Below, one piece after another: positions 27,196-35,866 of a stretch of 64,000 bases of DNA. Each line of letters begins with the position of its first letter. Position 1 is the first letter of the stretch. Origin of the DNA: Ruegeria sp. A3M17 (lineage in GTDB: Bacteria; Pseudomonadota; Alphaproteobacteria; Rhodobacterales; Rhodobacteraceae). The DNA lies in contig NZ_QOCF01000002.1 in assembly GCF_003318255.1 (NCBI RefSeq), positions 1 to 64,000 on the forward strand, in the 5' to 3' direction. A program made the translations under genes and the position numbers. The notes under the pieces were generated by a model. It searched no databases. It was not told the origin of the DNA and saw nothing but the letters and a program-made list of their open reading frames with translations.

Positions 27196-27296
27196 CCGGC
27201 ACCATAACCTCGATCCAGGTCAAGCACAGCATGTTCCCCGGCGTCGAGATGGTGGCTTTCCCGAAGCGCACCGATGACGATCCCGTCACCGAATGA
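27189..27296 (+). pseudogene. C-terminal end of an unidentified gene
   Basis: A plus-strand frame without start reads through about 35 codons to TGA at 27294-27296. Its content ([20 protein letters not shown], then DDDPVTE) and its good GC-rich codon use suggest a real C-terminus, cut off by the junction with the transposase fragment. A terminator-like hairpin follows directly. The identity is unknown. Confidence 0.4.
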
Positions 27297-27768
27297 GCAG
27301 AGGGCAGGGCGGCGCAAGCCGCCCTTTCTTCTGCTCCGGCCGCAGGCCGGACCACATATGCGCCAAAGGTGGCGCGCGGTCCAACGGCCGGGCAGGGGTA
27401 CTGTCCCACCGCGACGCGGCAGCAGACAACCCTGCCAAACCCGCCGCGCAAGCGGCGGGAAACAGAGCGCGCTGAGGCGCGCGGAAAATGCCATACTGAC
27501 CTTGAACGTGCCGGAATGTGACGGGCGCTGTTCGGGCAGCTCCCGCTTTGCGTGATTGCCCTGCGCCAGTCCACCGGCACCCACGCCTGCTGGCTGGAAA
27601 AGGGGCGGGACCCTTTCCCCGGCGTGGAGATTGCCTCCAAGAGCAAAACTGTTCCGAGGGCAATTTGAGAAAATGCGGATTTCTGAAATCACCCCCGGTT
27701 TCCTCTTGGAGAGTATGACAGGATAAGGTAGTTGTGTTACAAGTAACAAATACAACCAGAGGTATATA
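27297..27768. other. Hairpin-rich region in front of mobC (possible oriT/leader)
   Basis: No gene is recognised. Five perfect hairpins lie between 27306 and 27482 (stems of 6-8 bases, loops of 3-4 bases), two with the same GCAA loop. Further along, GTTAC-AA-GTAAC (27736-27747) sits inside a larger imperfect palindrome 27731-27756, just before the mobC ribosome site. In mobilisable plasmids the transfer origin usually lies next to mobC/mobA, so this stretch is the best candidate; no nick site was identified. Confidence 0.45.
27306..27330 (+). terminator. Hairpin with GCAA loop and T-rich tail
   Basis: AGGGCGGC-GCAA-GCCGCCCT (27306-27325) is an 8-base perfect stem with a tetraloop, followed by TTCTT. 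It lies ten bases after the stop of the plus-strand gene remnant, as expected for an intrinsic terminator. Confidence 0.6.
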
Positions 27769-28188
27769 TTGAGCAAGCCCGCCGACACCACTGTCTTCTC
27801 TGTTCGATTGCCGTCAGATGCGTTGGAGCGATTGGAGGAGGCTGTGCAGTCGCTTGGGGCCAAGAGCCGGAATCAAGTCATCCAACGACTGATCTATCGT
27901 CTGATCGGGTATCTCGATCCTGACCCCGCTGTTGTCGATCTCTGGCAGAAGCACTTGCGGCAGGTTCAGGGGGGCTACACCAACCTCAATCAACTTGCAA
28001 AATCGGCCAAGCGCGGCACGGTCATCTGGACGGATGACGACCGGCGCGACGTCGAAAACCTCCATCGTGCGATCATCCAGCACCGGCAAGACCTGAAGGC
28101 GCTGATCACAGCGGCCCGGCGAAACCGGGAACCTGAGGCCGCCATTCGCCGGATCTTGCGTGACGACGATTGGACACCGGAAGAATGA
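27769..28188 (+). CDS. mobC: MobC-like relaxosome accessory protein (RHH)
   Basis: The start is TTG at 27769, preceded by AGAGG. The 139-residue protein begins with a ribbon-helix-helix DNA-binding segment (VFSVRLPSDALERLEEAV, with SRNQVIQRLI) at residues about 7-45, followed by a helical tail containing the QGGYTNLNQLAK motif (about residue 65), characteristic of MobC-type plasmid mobilisation proteins. It should bind the transfer origin and assist the relaxase. Its stop overlaps the relaxase start as ATGA (28185-28188), which shows coupled expression. The palindrome at 27731-27756 may be its own operator. Confidence 0.78.
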   Translation: MSKPADTTVFSVRLPSDALERLEEAVQSLGAKSRNQVIQRLIYRLIGYLDPDPAVVDLWQKHLRQVQGGYTNLNQLAKSAKRGTVIWTDDDRRDVENLHRAIIQHRQDLKALITAARRNREPEAAIRRILRDDDWTPEE

Positions 28189-30020
28189 ACGCCGCAGCTC
28201 GCAATCTAACAGCGGGGGATTTCCTGGAGCTTGCCTTCCGGGAAGCACAGAAGGGTGTCGATCGGTCCAAGCAGATCAGCCAGCAGCTGCAAACTGCCAA
28301 GCGCATGAAGTTCATGATCTCGCGGGCCTCATCCATCAAGGCGCGGCTTGGTGCCGTGGTTGGAAAACCCGAGGCGGTTGTGAAACACGTCCGCAAAGGT
28401 GGGGTCAAAAACGCGCAGGAACTGCGCCGCCAGATCAACTATCTGACCGTCCGGGCAGAGGGCGTATTGGACATCCGGGACAATGGCGTGACCCCGCTCG
28501 ATGCGGATCAGGTCAGTGATCTGATCGAGACCTGGGCCGAGGATTTCAACGGGAAAACCAACTACGGTTACACCCGTCACATGATCGTTTCTTTTCCCGA
28601 AGGCACCTATCCGGACGCCGCGCATGAGGCCGGATTGGAGTTCGCTGATCGCCTGTTTGGAAGCGGTGATTTTGGCGATTCCTGGGACTACCTGACCGTG
28701 TTCCATAACGACACCGACAACCCCCATGTCCACATCGTTGTGAACAACCGAGGCGTCGAGCATGGGCAGTGGCTCGCTATGGGCATGAGCAGCGACATGA
28801 ACATCGACGTTCAGCGCGCCATCCAGGTCGAGGTTGCCGAAGGATACGGCATTGAGCTGACCGCGACGACCCGCCTTGAGCGCGGATTACGGCAGGAAGT
28901 GGAGACCGATACGTGGAAAGTTCAGGCCGGACTGTCACTTGTTGAGAGCACCCCGGACGTCGAAGTTACGGCCCGCGACATGGCCGGTGATGTGATGACT
29001 CTTTCCATCGCAAGAATGTCGGATCTGTTTGATGAGCGCGCCAACGCTGTCAAAGACCGGATCGAAGAGTTTGCCATCCAACTCGTTGAAGGAGACGAAC
29101 CAGTGGTTTCGCGCATGGAATACCTATTGGATCAGGCCCATCATTTTGATGATTACGGCGCGCCGGGAGACCCGTCTTACGTGTCGCCCGAAGTTATGAG
29201 CAACTTGCGGCGACACATCGAAACAGGCGGTTCTGAGGTAACCATCGCGCCCGAGCTGAAGGCTCAGGTTGTTGCCCATATCAGCGACGTTCGTGACAAC
29301 CAACAGAGCCATCCGTACCTGTCCGCCCTTGCTGACATTGTCGATGACAAGGCGTTCCAGGCGTCCGCAGATTATGCACCGGCAGCACGCCGCTACGAGG
29401 TTTATATGCAGGACACCTTGGGCGAGGGGGTCTATGAGGACTTCCAGACGCAGACCAAAGAACTGCTGCAATCCATCGACAAGATGGAAGGGCTGGCCCG
29501 TGAGGTTGACGACCCGCATCTGCGCGTCGCTATGGATATTCAAATTGGCGAGCTGAAGGGCGACGTTGCGGATCTGCGCACCAATGATCCGGACCTTCAA
29601 GCCTTCATCATTGAGGACCGCCGCTATTCAACGATGATGGGAATGGGCACCGCCGAAATGGATGTCTTGGATTATCCAGAGGCCGAACAGTGGGCGGCGA
29701 TCCGCAAGGAGGTCACCGACACGGCCAGCAGCTACGGCCTCGATGGCGAGGCGTTTGTTGCCCGCTTTGGCGACCACCAAAACGTCACTTTGGGTACAAC
29801 AATGGGATGGCGCAGCGAGGATATTTCGACCGCAGCGGCCCACTTCCGGGCGCAAGGATTGCCCGATCGCCACGACCGCGCTGAGGCCGTTGTTGACGAG
29901 CTGCACCAGCTTGCCTCTTCCAAGATCATCGCCATCTCCGAAGAACTCTCAGAGGTTCACGCCCACGCAACGCACCCGCTCTTGCAAGGGCGCGGCGTCG
30001 ATGACGGACACAGCTTATAA
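28185..30020 (+). CDS. mobA: Conjugative relaxase (MobA/VirD2-like)
   Basis: This 611-residue DNA nickase starts plasmid transfer by cutting the origin and staying attached to the strand. The start at 28185 overlaps the mobC stop. The relaxase domain covers about residues 50-240: the likely nucleophile Tyr86 in RRQINYLTVR, a histidine in RHMIVSFPEG (132), and the metal-binding motif HNDTDNPHVHIVV with histidines 174, 181 and 183. From about residue 307 to the end there is a separate acidic helical domain that is closely repeated as the next gene. The C-terminus ends DDGHSL. The gene looks intact although the rest of a transfer system is absent here. Confidence 0.85.
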   Translation: MNAAARNLTAGDFLELAFREAQKGVDRSKQISQQLQTAKRMKFMISRASSIKARLGAVVGKPEAVVKHVRKGGVKNAQELRRQINYLTVRAEGVLDIRDNGVTPLDADQVSDLIETWAEDFNGKTNYGYTRHMIVSFPEGTYPDAAHEAGLEFADRLFGSGDFGDSWDYLTVFHNDTDNPHVHIVVNNRGVEHGQWLAMGMSSDMNIDVQRAIQVEVAEGYGIELTATTRLERGLRQEVETDTWKVQAGLSLVESTPDVEVTARDMAGDVMTLSIARMSDLFDERANAVKDRIEEFAIQLVEGDEPVVSRMEYLLDQAHHFDDYGAPGDPSYVSPEVMSNLRRHIETGGSEVTIAPELKAQVVAHISDVRDNQQSHPYLSALADIVDDKAFQASADYAPAARRYEVYMQDTLGEGVYEDFQTQTKELLQSIDKMEGLAREVDDPHLRVAMDIQIGELKGDVADLRTNDPDLQAFIIEDRRYSTMMGMGTAEMDVLDYPEAEQWAAIRKEVTDTASSYGLDGEAFVARFGDHQNVTLGTTMGWRSEDISTAAAHFRAQGLPDRHDRAEAVVDELHQLASSKIIAISEELSEVHAHATHPLLQGRGVDDGHSL

Positions 30021-30107
30021 GGACGTCACCCGGTCTGCCTGATGCGCGCGCCAACGCCGCAGGCCGGCCCATCACAGAGTTATCCACCAACTCGCACAGG
30101 AAAAACT

Positions 30108-31145
30108 ATGGTTTCGCGTACAGACTATCTTTTGAACGAAGTCGAACACTTCGCACCCTATTCCAGATTTGATCAATCCGCCCCGCGTGAAGACCGCGTT
30201 TCTGAGCAGATCGACATCATCACGAAAGAGCATCGGAGTATGGGGTATGACAATGCCGCCATTGGTGGCCGACTGGCTGACATCGAGGACCAGGCCAACC
30301 GCCGTGTTGACGAACATACGGCACAACAAGATCTGGTCGAAGAACTGAAAATCGAATTGGAGGCTGCCGAGCGGTTAGGGGAGCCAGTAGATCTGAACGA
30401 TATGCGGGCATTGGTTTCTCAGCACATGAGTGATGCTCAGGAATACGATCTCTATCACCCATACTATTCGTCCCTTGCGGATCTGTCCGGCGACAAAGGT
30501 TTTCAGGATTCCGATGACTACCAGTCGCCCGGTGATCGCTATGTTCAGTATATGCAATCAGCTTTGGGGCAGGCCATATTCAAGAACTACGAGCAGCAGA
30601 CCAAGGACATCGTGAACTCCATCGAGAACATGGAGGCACTTGCGCGAGAGGTCGAAGATCCGCATTTGCGCGCCGCAATGGATGTCCAGATCGGAGAGCT
30701 GAAGGGCGATTTTGCCGAACTGCGCCCATACGACACCGACCTGCAGGCGTACACTGAAGCTGACGACAGCTACACCACTTCCATGGATGCGGCCGAGTTG
30801 GACAACCTGGACCCGACGGAAGCCGAGAAATGGCTGGCAGTGCGTGATGACATTGTTGCAACCGCCAACAGCTTCGGTCTCGACGGAAACACCTTCCTGG
30901 CCCGCTACAACGATCATGACAGCGTTTCGGTCGGCACCACGGCGACTTGGAAAAATGCGGATATTTCCACCGCTGCTGCCCACTTTAACAGTCAAGGCGT
31001 TCCGGACAGCTACGAGCGCGCTGAGGCCGTTGTCGGCGAGCTGCATCAGGTTTCATCCAGCAAGATTGCCGCCGTGGTGCAAGAGATTGCCAATACCCGC
31101 GAACAGGCCGCCCACATCCATGAAGATGAGGGGCATAGCTTGTAG
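30108..31145 (+). CDS. Free-standing copy of the relaxase C-terminal domain
   Basis: ATG at 30108 follows CAGGAAAAA. The 345-residue protein has no relaxase motifs but aligns with residues 307-611 of the upstream relaxase over almost its whole length. It begins MVSRTDYLLNEVEHF against VVSRMEYLLDQAHHF. It shares LAREVEDPHLRAAMD and IQIGELKGD, then ISTAAAHF, RAEAVV and ELHQ, and ends DEGHSL against DDGHSL. It is acidic and mostly helical, without signal or membrane segments. It arose by duplication of the domain. The role is unknown; possibilities are a relaxosome partner, a coupling-protein adaptor or a protein sent through the transfer channel. Confidence 0.7.
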   Translation: MVSRTDYLLNEVEHFAPYSRFDQSAPREDRVSEQIDIITKEHRSMGYDNAAIGGRLADIEDQANRRVDEHTAQQDLVEELKIELEAAERLGEPVDLNDMRALVSQHMSDAQEYDLYHPYYSSLADLSGDKGFQDSDDYQSPGDRYVQYMQSALGQAIFKNYEQQTKDIVNSIENMEALAREVEDPHLRAAMDVQIGELKGDFAELRPYDTDLQAYTEADDSYTTSMDAAELDNLDPTEAEKWLAVRDDIVATANSFGLDGNTFLARYNDHDSVSVGTTATWKNADISTAAAHFNSQGVPDSYERAEAVVGELHQVSSSKIAAVVQEIANTREQAAHIHEDEGHSL

Positions 31146-31435
31146 GGGCTACGCAGAAGGTTATTCAGATACAGCAGGACCAGATTTAGGCTCGGTGCAA
31201 AACAGGGCGGCATGGAATCTTTCGTACGGGATGGGTCGAAAATCGACCCTTCGCGGCACCTTGCCTGAACTGGTAAGATGCGGACAAACCCGCCTGATGC
31301 TGTTGCAGCGTAAATAGGAACGTTTTGACACGTTACAGATTCCAAAGTAGTGCACGCAGCAGTGACTTCTTTAGACAATGTTTGTAAAAGGTGCCTAACT
31401 AACAAAACGTATGTCGCCTGCTGATCGGAGCCCCA
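31146..31435. other. Intergenic, nothing recognised
   Basis: The stretch between the mobile segment and the beta-propeller gene carries no convincing gene or repeat. A palindrome-like GGGTCGAAAATCGACCC at 31232-31248 is present and could be a hairpin following the mob genes. Confidence 0.35.
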
Positions 31436-33454
31436 ATGTCTTCAAATCTACACCCCAACACCTTTAGTTTGCGAGGTCTCGCAGCTGGTTCGAAACCCAA
31501 ATCTGAAAAGACCTGCACTGCGGCACTGGCTGCCTTGTTGCTGCTTATGTCTCCCAGTGTTGCCTCGGCACTTGAGGGCACTGTGAGTGTTGGCAAGCAG
31601 GGCCTTTCGGATGCTGAAGTCACCTTGTGGAAAGCTTCCCCTGCGAAGGCGCCGGAAAACCTAGCCTCTGCCAACACTTCCGAAACTGGTGCGTTCGAAA
31701 TTGATTATGCCACGCAAGAGCTTTCAAGAGGCGATGTTCTATATTTCACTGCCCGCAAAGGGGATCAACTGGCTCTGATGGCTGTGGTCACCGACGCGGC
31801 TGACATGCCGGATCACGTTTCGATCACGCCCATTACGACCGTCGGGTCTATCTGGCCAATCAATGCGTTCCTGAAGGACGGCGAAATTAACGGACCCGAA
31901 ATGGGGCTATACGTCGGGGCGCTTAACGTAGCGAACCTTGCCAATATTGAGACCGGTGGTTGGGGCGACCGAATTGTTGATGGGATCAATGCGTGGCAAT
32001 CGACGTCGCTGGCCAGAATGAACTCTTTGGCCAACCTGACATCGTTGTGTGCAACAGATGGCAAAGATGCCGAATGTGGCAAGTTCCTCGAACTGGCCGG
32101 TGGGAGTGACACGATTTCGGCATTGTCGAATGTTGCGCGGTTCCCGCAGACGAACACCGACGAATTGTTTCAATTGTCGCAATCAGCGTGGCCTATTCCT
32201 GACGGCAGCGAGCGGTTGAGTGCACCTTACGTGCCTTACCTTGACTACACTCCCGCAAACTTTGCGCTGATGGTGCGGTTCGATGGTGGTGGTCTTTACG
32301 CGCCGGGCAAACTGCACATCGATCCAAATGGCAACATCTGGAGCGGTCAGAATTGGATGCCGGGCAGTCAATCCAGTGTCGTAAAAGGCATTGGTGGCGG
32401 ATTGGTCAAGCAGGACCCTGCTGGCAAGGCTTTGTCACCTGCAATCACTGGCTTTAACGGTGTAAATGTCGACGGCATTGGCTGGGGAACCGCGGTGACG
32501 AAAGACGCTGTTTGGGTCAGTGGTTTTTCCGGAAATATCGGTGTGTATGATTTTGATGGCAAGCCACTTGTCGGACCAGAAGGCATTTCGTTTGGAAAAG
32601 AGAATGGTGGCCTTCAGGGGGTTGGGACAGCCATCAACGGCGATGTTTGGGTTGCCGATTCCACGATGGATCAAATGCTGCACTTTCCAAGTGGTGATCC
32701 CAACAGTGGCGAAATCGTTCAAGTCGAAGGTCTGGCCGGACCATTTGGTGTGGTCATCGACAAAAACAACCGAGTTTGGGTCAGCAACTCTAAGGGCAAC
32801 ACTGTAACGACCTTCCCGGCGGATGATCCGAAATCTGCCGAGCAAATTACTGTGGGTGTCGGGGTGCGCGGAATTGCTGCTGATCTTGATGGCAACATCT
32901 GGGCGGTAAGCAACATGACCCCCGGCTTTCCGTTGGTTGCAATCCCTGATGGGGCTTCCATCATGGATGAGTTCCGCTTGGCCTATGAAAACCTTGTGGC
33001 TAACGCAGATAAGCTTCCGACGGGCACACTGCACATGATTTCTGGAGAAGCGGGCAGTTGGACTGCGACATTGATGGACGCGGGTGCGATCAACGTCCCT
33101 TGGGGGATGACTGTGGACGGTAAAGGGAACCTTTGGTTTGGGAATTTTGTCGGTGAAAGCGTCGTTCATATTTGTGGCGCACGGGTCGAAAACTGCCCCG
33201 AAGGCGTGAAGACAGGCGAAATGATCGGGAACTATACCTCCGGGATCATCGAATTGGTCACCGACGCAATTGTCGATTCCGCAGGCACAGTCTGGGCCGC
33301 AAACAACTGGAATGATGGCGACGTCATTGCGCAAACGGACAAGTCTGAAAAGAAATCGACTTGGGGCGGTGGCTTCGGAGTAGTCGCAATCTACGGTGGG
33401 ATCGCCGCGCCCGTGAATACCCCTCTGATCGGGGTTGCTGAACCTCTCGATTAA
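31436..33454 (+). CDS. Secreted beta-propeller (NHL/SMP-30-like) protein
   Basis: The 672-residue protein has a long signal sequence (basic residues 1-26, hydrophobic 27-45, cleavage near VASA). Residues about 48-120 resemble a carboxypeptidase-type regulatory beta sandwich (GTVSVGKQGLSDAEVTLWK). From about residue 280 to 650 there are repeated blade motifs such as IDPNGNIWSGQNW, VWVADSTMDQ, NRVWVSNSKGNTV and GKGNLWFGNF, as in NHL, Vgb or SMP-30 propellers. Cysteines near 208, 215, 579 and 585 may pair. Such proteins bind ligands or hydrolyse lactones in the periplasm; the substrate is unknown. GGAG lies before the ATG. Confidence 0.72.
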   Translation: MSSNLHPNTFSLRGLAAGSKPKSEKTCTAALAALLLLMSPSVASALEGTVSVGKQGLSDAEVTLWKASPAKAPENLASANTSETGAFEIDYATQELSRGDVLYFTARKGDQLALMAVVTDAADMPDHVSITPITTVGSIWPINAFLKDGEINGPEMGLYVGALNVANLANIETGGWGDRIVDGINAWQSTSLARMNSLANLTSLCATDGKDAECGKFLELAGGSDTISALSNVARFPQTNTDELFQLSQSAWPIPDGSERLSAPYVPYLDYTPANFALMVRFDGGGLYAPGKLHIDPNGNIWSGQNWMPGSQSSVVKGIGGGLVKQDPAGKALSPAITGFNGVNVDGIGWGTAVTKDAVWVSGFSGNIGVYDFDGKPLVGPEGISFGKENGGLQGVGTAINGDVWVADSTMDQMLHFPSGDPNSGEIVQVEGLAGPFGVVIDKNNRVWVSNSKGNTVTTFPADDPKSAEQITVGVGVRGIAADLDGNIWAVSNMTPGFPLVAIPDGASIMDEFRLAYENLVANADKLPTGTLHMISGEAGSWTATLMDAGAINVPWGMTVDGKGNLWFGNFVGESVVHICGARVENCPEGVKTGEMIGNYTSGIIELVTDAIVDSAGTVWAANNWNDGDVIAQTDKSEKKSTWGGGFGVVAIYGGIAAPVNTPLIGVAEPLD

Positions 33455-33870
33455 GGGGGGCCATCAGGACGTCTTGATGTCTCGCATCTTTAACTAACTT
33501 TGTGATCCGATAGCGTCGAATAATACATGTTGGCCCGCGCTCAGTTTCCCTACTTTGTGCGGGTCTACGATGATCTCGAAGAACGCCAGTAATGGTCAAA
33601 ATGCTCGTTCTGTGCACGACGAACCGTAGTTTTACCTAGGCGAGCAGAGTGTTTCAGCCAATCAATGTTTACGCAGCAATCGCGCGATTTGGTATCCGTG
33701 TGAGTCGGCTTTGGGCTCGATGCAGTCGTTCTCTGCTGTTTGCATAATTGGCTGGTCGCAGCCCGCAGCGGACGTTTACAAGGAGACTTTGCTGTTTCGT
33801 AGAGCGCAACAAATCCGTCGTTTGTCGAATCTCTTGAGACGAAATCGCAAATGCGTGTTAGCTCCAGACT
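33455..33870. other. Intergenic, nothing recognised
   Basis: No gene was accepted. The minus-strand frames in this gap have poor composition and no ribosome sites. The words CTGTTTGCATAATTGGCTGG and GCAGCGGACGTTTAC near 33735-33780 look like the dispersed intergenic sequences seen in Roseobacter genomes (impression only). Confidence 0.3.
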
Positions 33871-34797
33871 ATGGCAAATACATCTGCTAAAGATCGACCG
33901 TCCATCCCCCACGCAGTTGCGGTAATAGGCGTTCTTATTGCTTCGATCTGTTTCGGATTGGTTCCCTACTTCAGCCGCAGTCTAACCGAGCAGGGTGTAG
34001 CACCCTATGCTGTGGCATTCTATCGCTACATTGTTGCAGCGCTTCTTCTGCTTCCCGTCCTCATCCGGCACCGACATGAATGGCGAGAGATCACTTGGGG
34101 CCTGTCAGCCGGAGCGGTGATGGGACTTGGTTGGATCGGATATGTAACGGCGCTGGAGAAGTTGCCTGCGTCGACAGTCGGCGTGCTTTACATGACCTAT
34201 CCGGTGTTCACACTGGTCATTGCCTGGGCTGTGTTTGCCGATGCACCGACGCGGCGCGCCTTGTCAGCTGCTGGTCTGATTGTGGTCGCCGCTGTCATTG
34301 CTGGCTCGCCCGCGTCAGTTCCTGTGGCGCATCTACCAACGCTGCTGATATCACTTGCCGCTCCTTTCGGGTTTGGTTTCGGAATTTGCGTCCTGGTGCA
34401 CAGGTTATCCCGGATTGCGCCCTTGGCCCGCATCGCATCAGTTTCTCTGGGGTCTGTATTGGGCCTCGCGCCGCTCATTCTCGGTGCAGAGGTTGGAGAG
34501 CTTCTCCCAAGGGATCAATCCGATTGGCTTCTCATTGTGGGTATCGGACTTGTAACCGCTCTGGTGCCCCAGCTTATCTACACAATCTGCTCGCCGGTCA
34601 TTGGGGCTTCCCAAACTGCGGTCGTCGGAAGCATCGAATTACCCACAATGTTTGCCGTGGGATTTCTGGCCTTTGACGAGGCCATCTCATTACCTCAGGC
34701 CTGGGCTTGTGCGCTAATTCTGAGTGCAATTGCGATCACAAGAAGCCGAAGAACGCGCACCGTATCTACCGTGCTCACAAGATCACCGAAGCGGTAG
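33871..34797 (+). CDS. EamA-family (DMT) transporter
   Basis: The 308-residue inner-membrane protein has about ten helices in two repeated EamA halves (about residues 15-145 and 155-295). Motifs such as PYAVAFYRYIVAALLLLP in the first half, and LVPQLIYTICSPVIGASQTAVVGSIELP in the second, are typical of the drug/metabolite transporter superfamily, whose members usually export amino acids or metabolites. The ribosome site is weak. It stands alone upstream of the methyltransferase gene. The substrate is unknown. Confidence 0.82.
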   Translation: MANTSAKDRPSIPHAVAVIGVLIASICFGLVPYFSRSLTEQGVAPYAVAFYRYIVAALLLLPVLIRHRHEWREITWGLSAGAVMGLGWIGYVTALEKLPASTVGVLYMTYPVFTLVIAWAVFADAPTRRALSAAGLIVVAAVIAGSPASVPVAHLPTLLISLAAPFGFGFGICVLVHRLSRIAPLARIASVSLGSVLGLAPLILGAEVGELLPRDQSDWLLIVGIGLVTALVPQLIYTICSPVIGASQTAVVGSIELPTMFAVGFLAFDEAISLPQAWACALILSAIAITRSRRTRTVSTVLTRSPKR

Positions 34798-34957
34798 TGT
34801 TGCACTCGCAATAGTCCTACTTTGCGGCGCCGATCAGGCCCCGACATAATGTGGGCGATGAGGTGGTGCGCACCCATTTCGGCACGTCTTGTTCTTGGTT
34901 CAGGTGATGCTAGGGTTTTCGGTAGAAAATACTGAGCGCTATTCGAGGGTGGTTGGG

Positions 34958-35758
34958 ATGGCTGATCCGTTTCAAGATGTAGATGCTGCGGGTGCGGAGT
35001 TTATTTCCGCGTTTGCCGACTCGATGGACGCGCGTCAGTCCGATCCCACAATGGAAAAGATCGTTTCAAAGTATCTGGCCAAACTTGAGTTTGCCGAAGG
35101 TAGTCTAACCATTGAAGTCGGATGCGGTGCAGGAGCCGTCACGCGCCGCATTGCGGAGAAGGTCAACCCCGCGCGTGTCATTGGTTTCGAGCCGTCTGTC
35201 GGCTTTGTGACCGAAGCAAGAGCGCGGGTCGGGGGCTACGACAATGTGGAGTTTGAGGTCGCAGGAGGAGCGTCGCTGCCCCTGGATGATGGCTCAGTTG
35301 ATAACGTGATAATGCACACGGTGCTTACCCATGTGGCAGACCCGGCGCCGCTTTTGACCGAGGCGAGGCGTGTTCTAAGGTCGGGAGGGTGTCTCGTGGT
35401 GTGTGACGCTGACTTTTCGAAAGCGTCCCTGGGAAACTTGTCAAACGATCCTCTGGACGCCTGCGCCAAGATATTTGTGAACGAGTTTGTCACCGACCCA
35501 TTTGTTGTCGCCAAGTTGCGCGGCCTGGCCTCAAATGCGGGATTCACAGTCGAAGACTTCAGCCTTCAAAGTAGAAGTGTTTTGGACAATGACCAAATGC
35601 TCCCCTGGGTCGAAGAGACTGGAAAAGTGCTGATGAAAAGCGGTGAAATTGGGGAGGATCTGCACAATGGATTAATCGCCGAGTATCGCCGTCGAGCAAG
35701 AGAGGGGATACTTTTTGGCTATCAGGTCTTTGCAACACTGATTGCGAGGCGGCCATAA
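34958..35758 (+). CDS. Class I SAM-dependent methyltransferase
   Basis: The start at 34958 is preferred (GAGG nearby; N-terminus MADPFQDVDAAG). The 266-residue protein has the SAM-binding motif LTIEVGCGAGAVTRRIAEK near residue 50, motif II FEPS, and the post-motif VDNVIMHTVLTHVADPAPLLTEARRVLRSGGCLVV near 110-145, as in Methyltransf_11 enzymes. The acceptor substrate is unknown. It is followed by a convergent gene for another methyltransferase; the two are only distantly related in sequence. Confidence 0.82.
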   Translation: MADPFQDVDAAGAEFISAFADSMDARQSDPTMEKIVSKYLAKLEFAEGSLTIEVGCGAGAVTRRIAEKVNPARVIGFEPSVGFVTEARARVGGYDNVEFEVAGGASLPLDDGSVDNVIMHTVLTHVADPAPLLTEARRVLRSGGCLVVCDADFSKASLGNLSNDPLDACAKIFVNEFVTDPFVVAKLRGLASNAGFTVEDFSLQSRSVLDNDQMLPWVEETGKVLMKSGEIGEDLHNGLIAEYRRRAREGILFGYQVFATLIARRP

Positions 35759-35866
35759 ACTCTTGGCATTCGAGTCGCGACAGTAAACAGATGCCAGCCA
35801 CAAACTTTGCTCGATAACGATGGTTTAGCGCGCACGGCCGAGGTCAAGTGGCGCATTGTAGAACGA

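Noticed and set aside
27306..27482. Possible CRISPR array
   Set aside because: The repeated units are hairpins with different stems and no regular spacers; no cas genes are present.
26783..27646. Long minus-strand open frame of 287 codons
   Set aside because: Only the last part is transposase. Beyond about 27195 the frame crosses the hairpin cluster and has no sensible protein composition.
30081..30089. DnaA-box-like TTATCCACC between the relaxase and its domain copy
   Set aside because: A single imperfect box without an AT-rich region, iterons or a replication gene nearby does not support an origin.
31232..31248. Palindrome GGGTCGAAAATCGACCC as an attachment site
   Set aside because: It is a simple hairpin with no second copy at the other side of the mobile segment, so an att site cannot be supported.
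33565..33912. Minus-strand frame of 115 codons
   Set aside because: Composition is not coding-like, there is no ribosome site, and it overlaps the start of the EamA gene.
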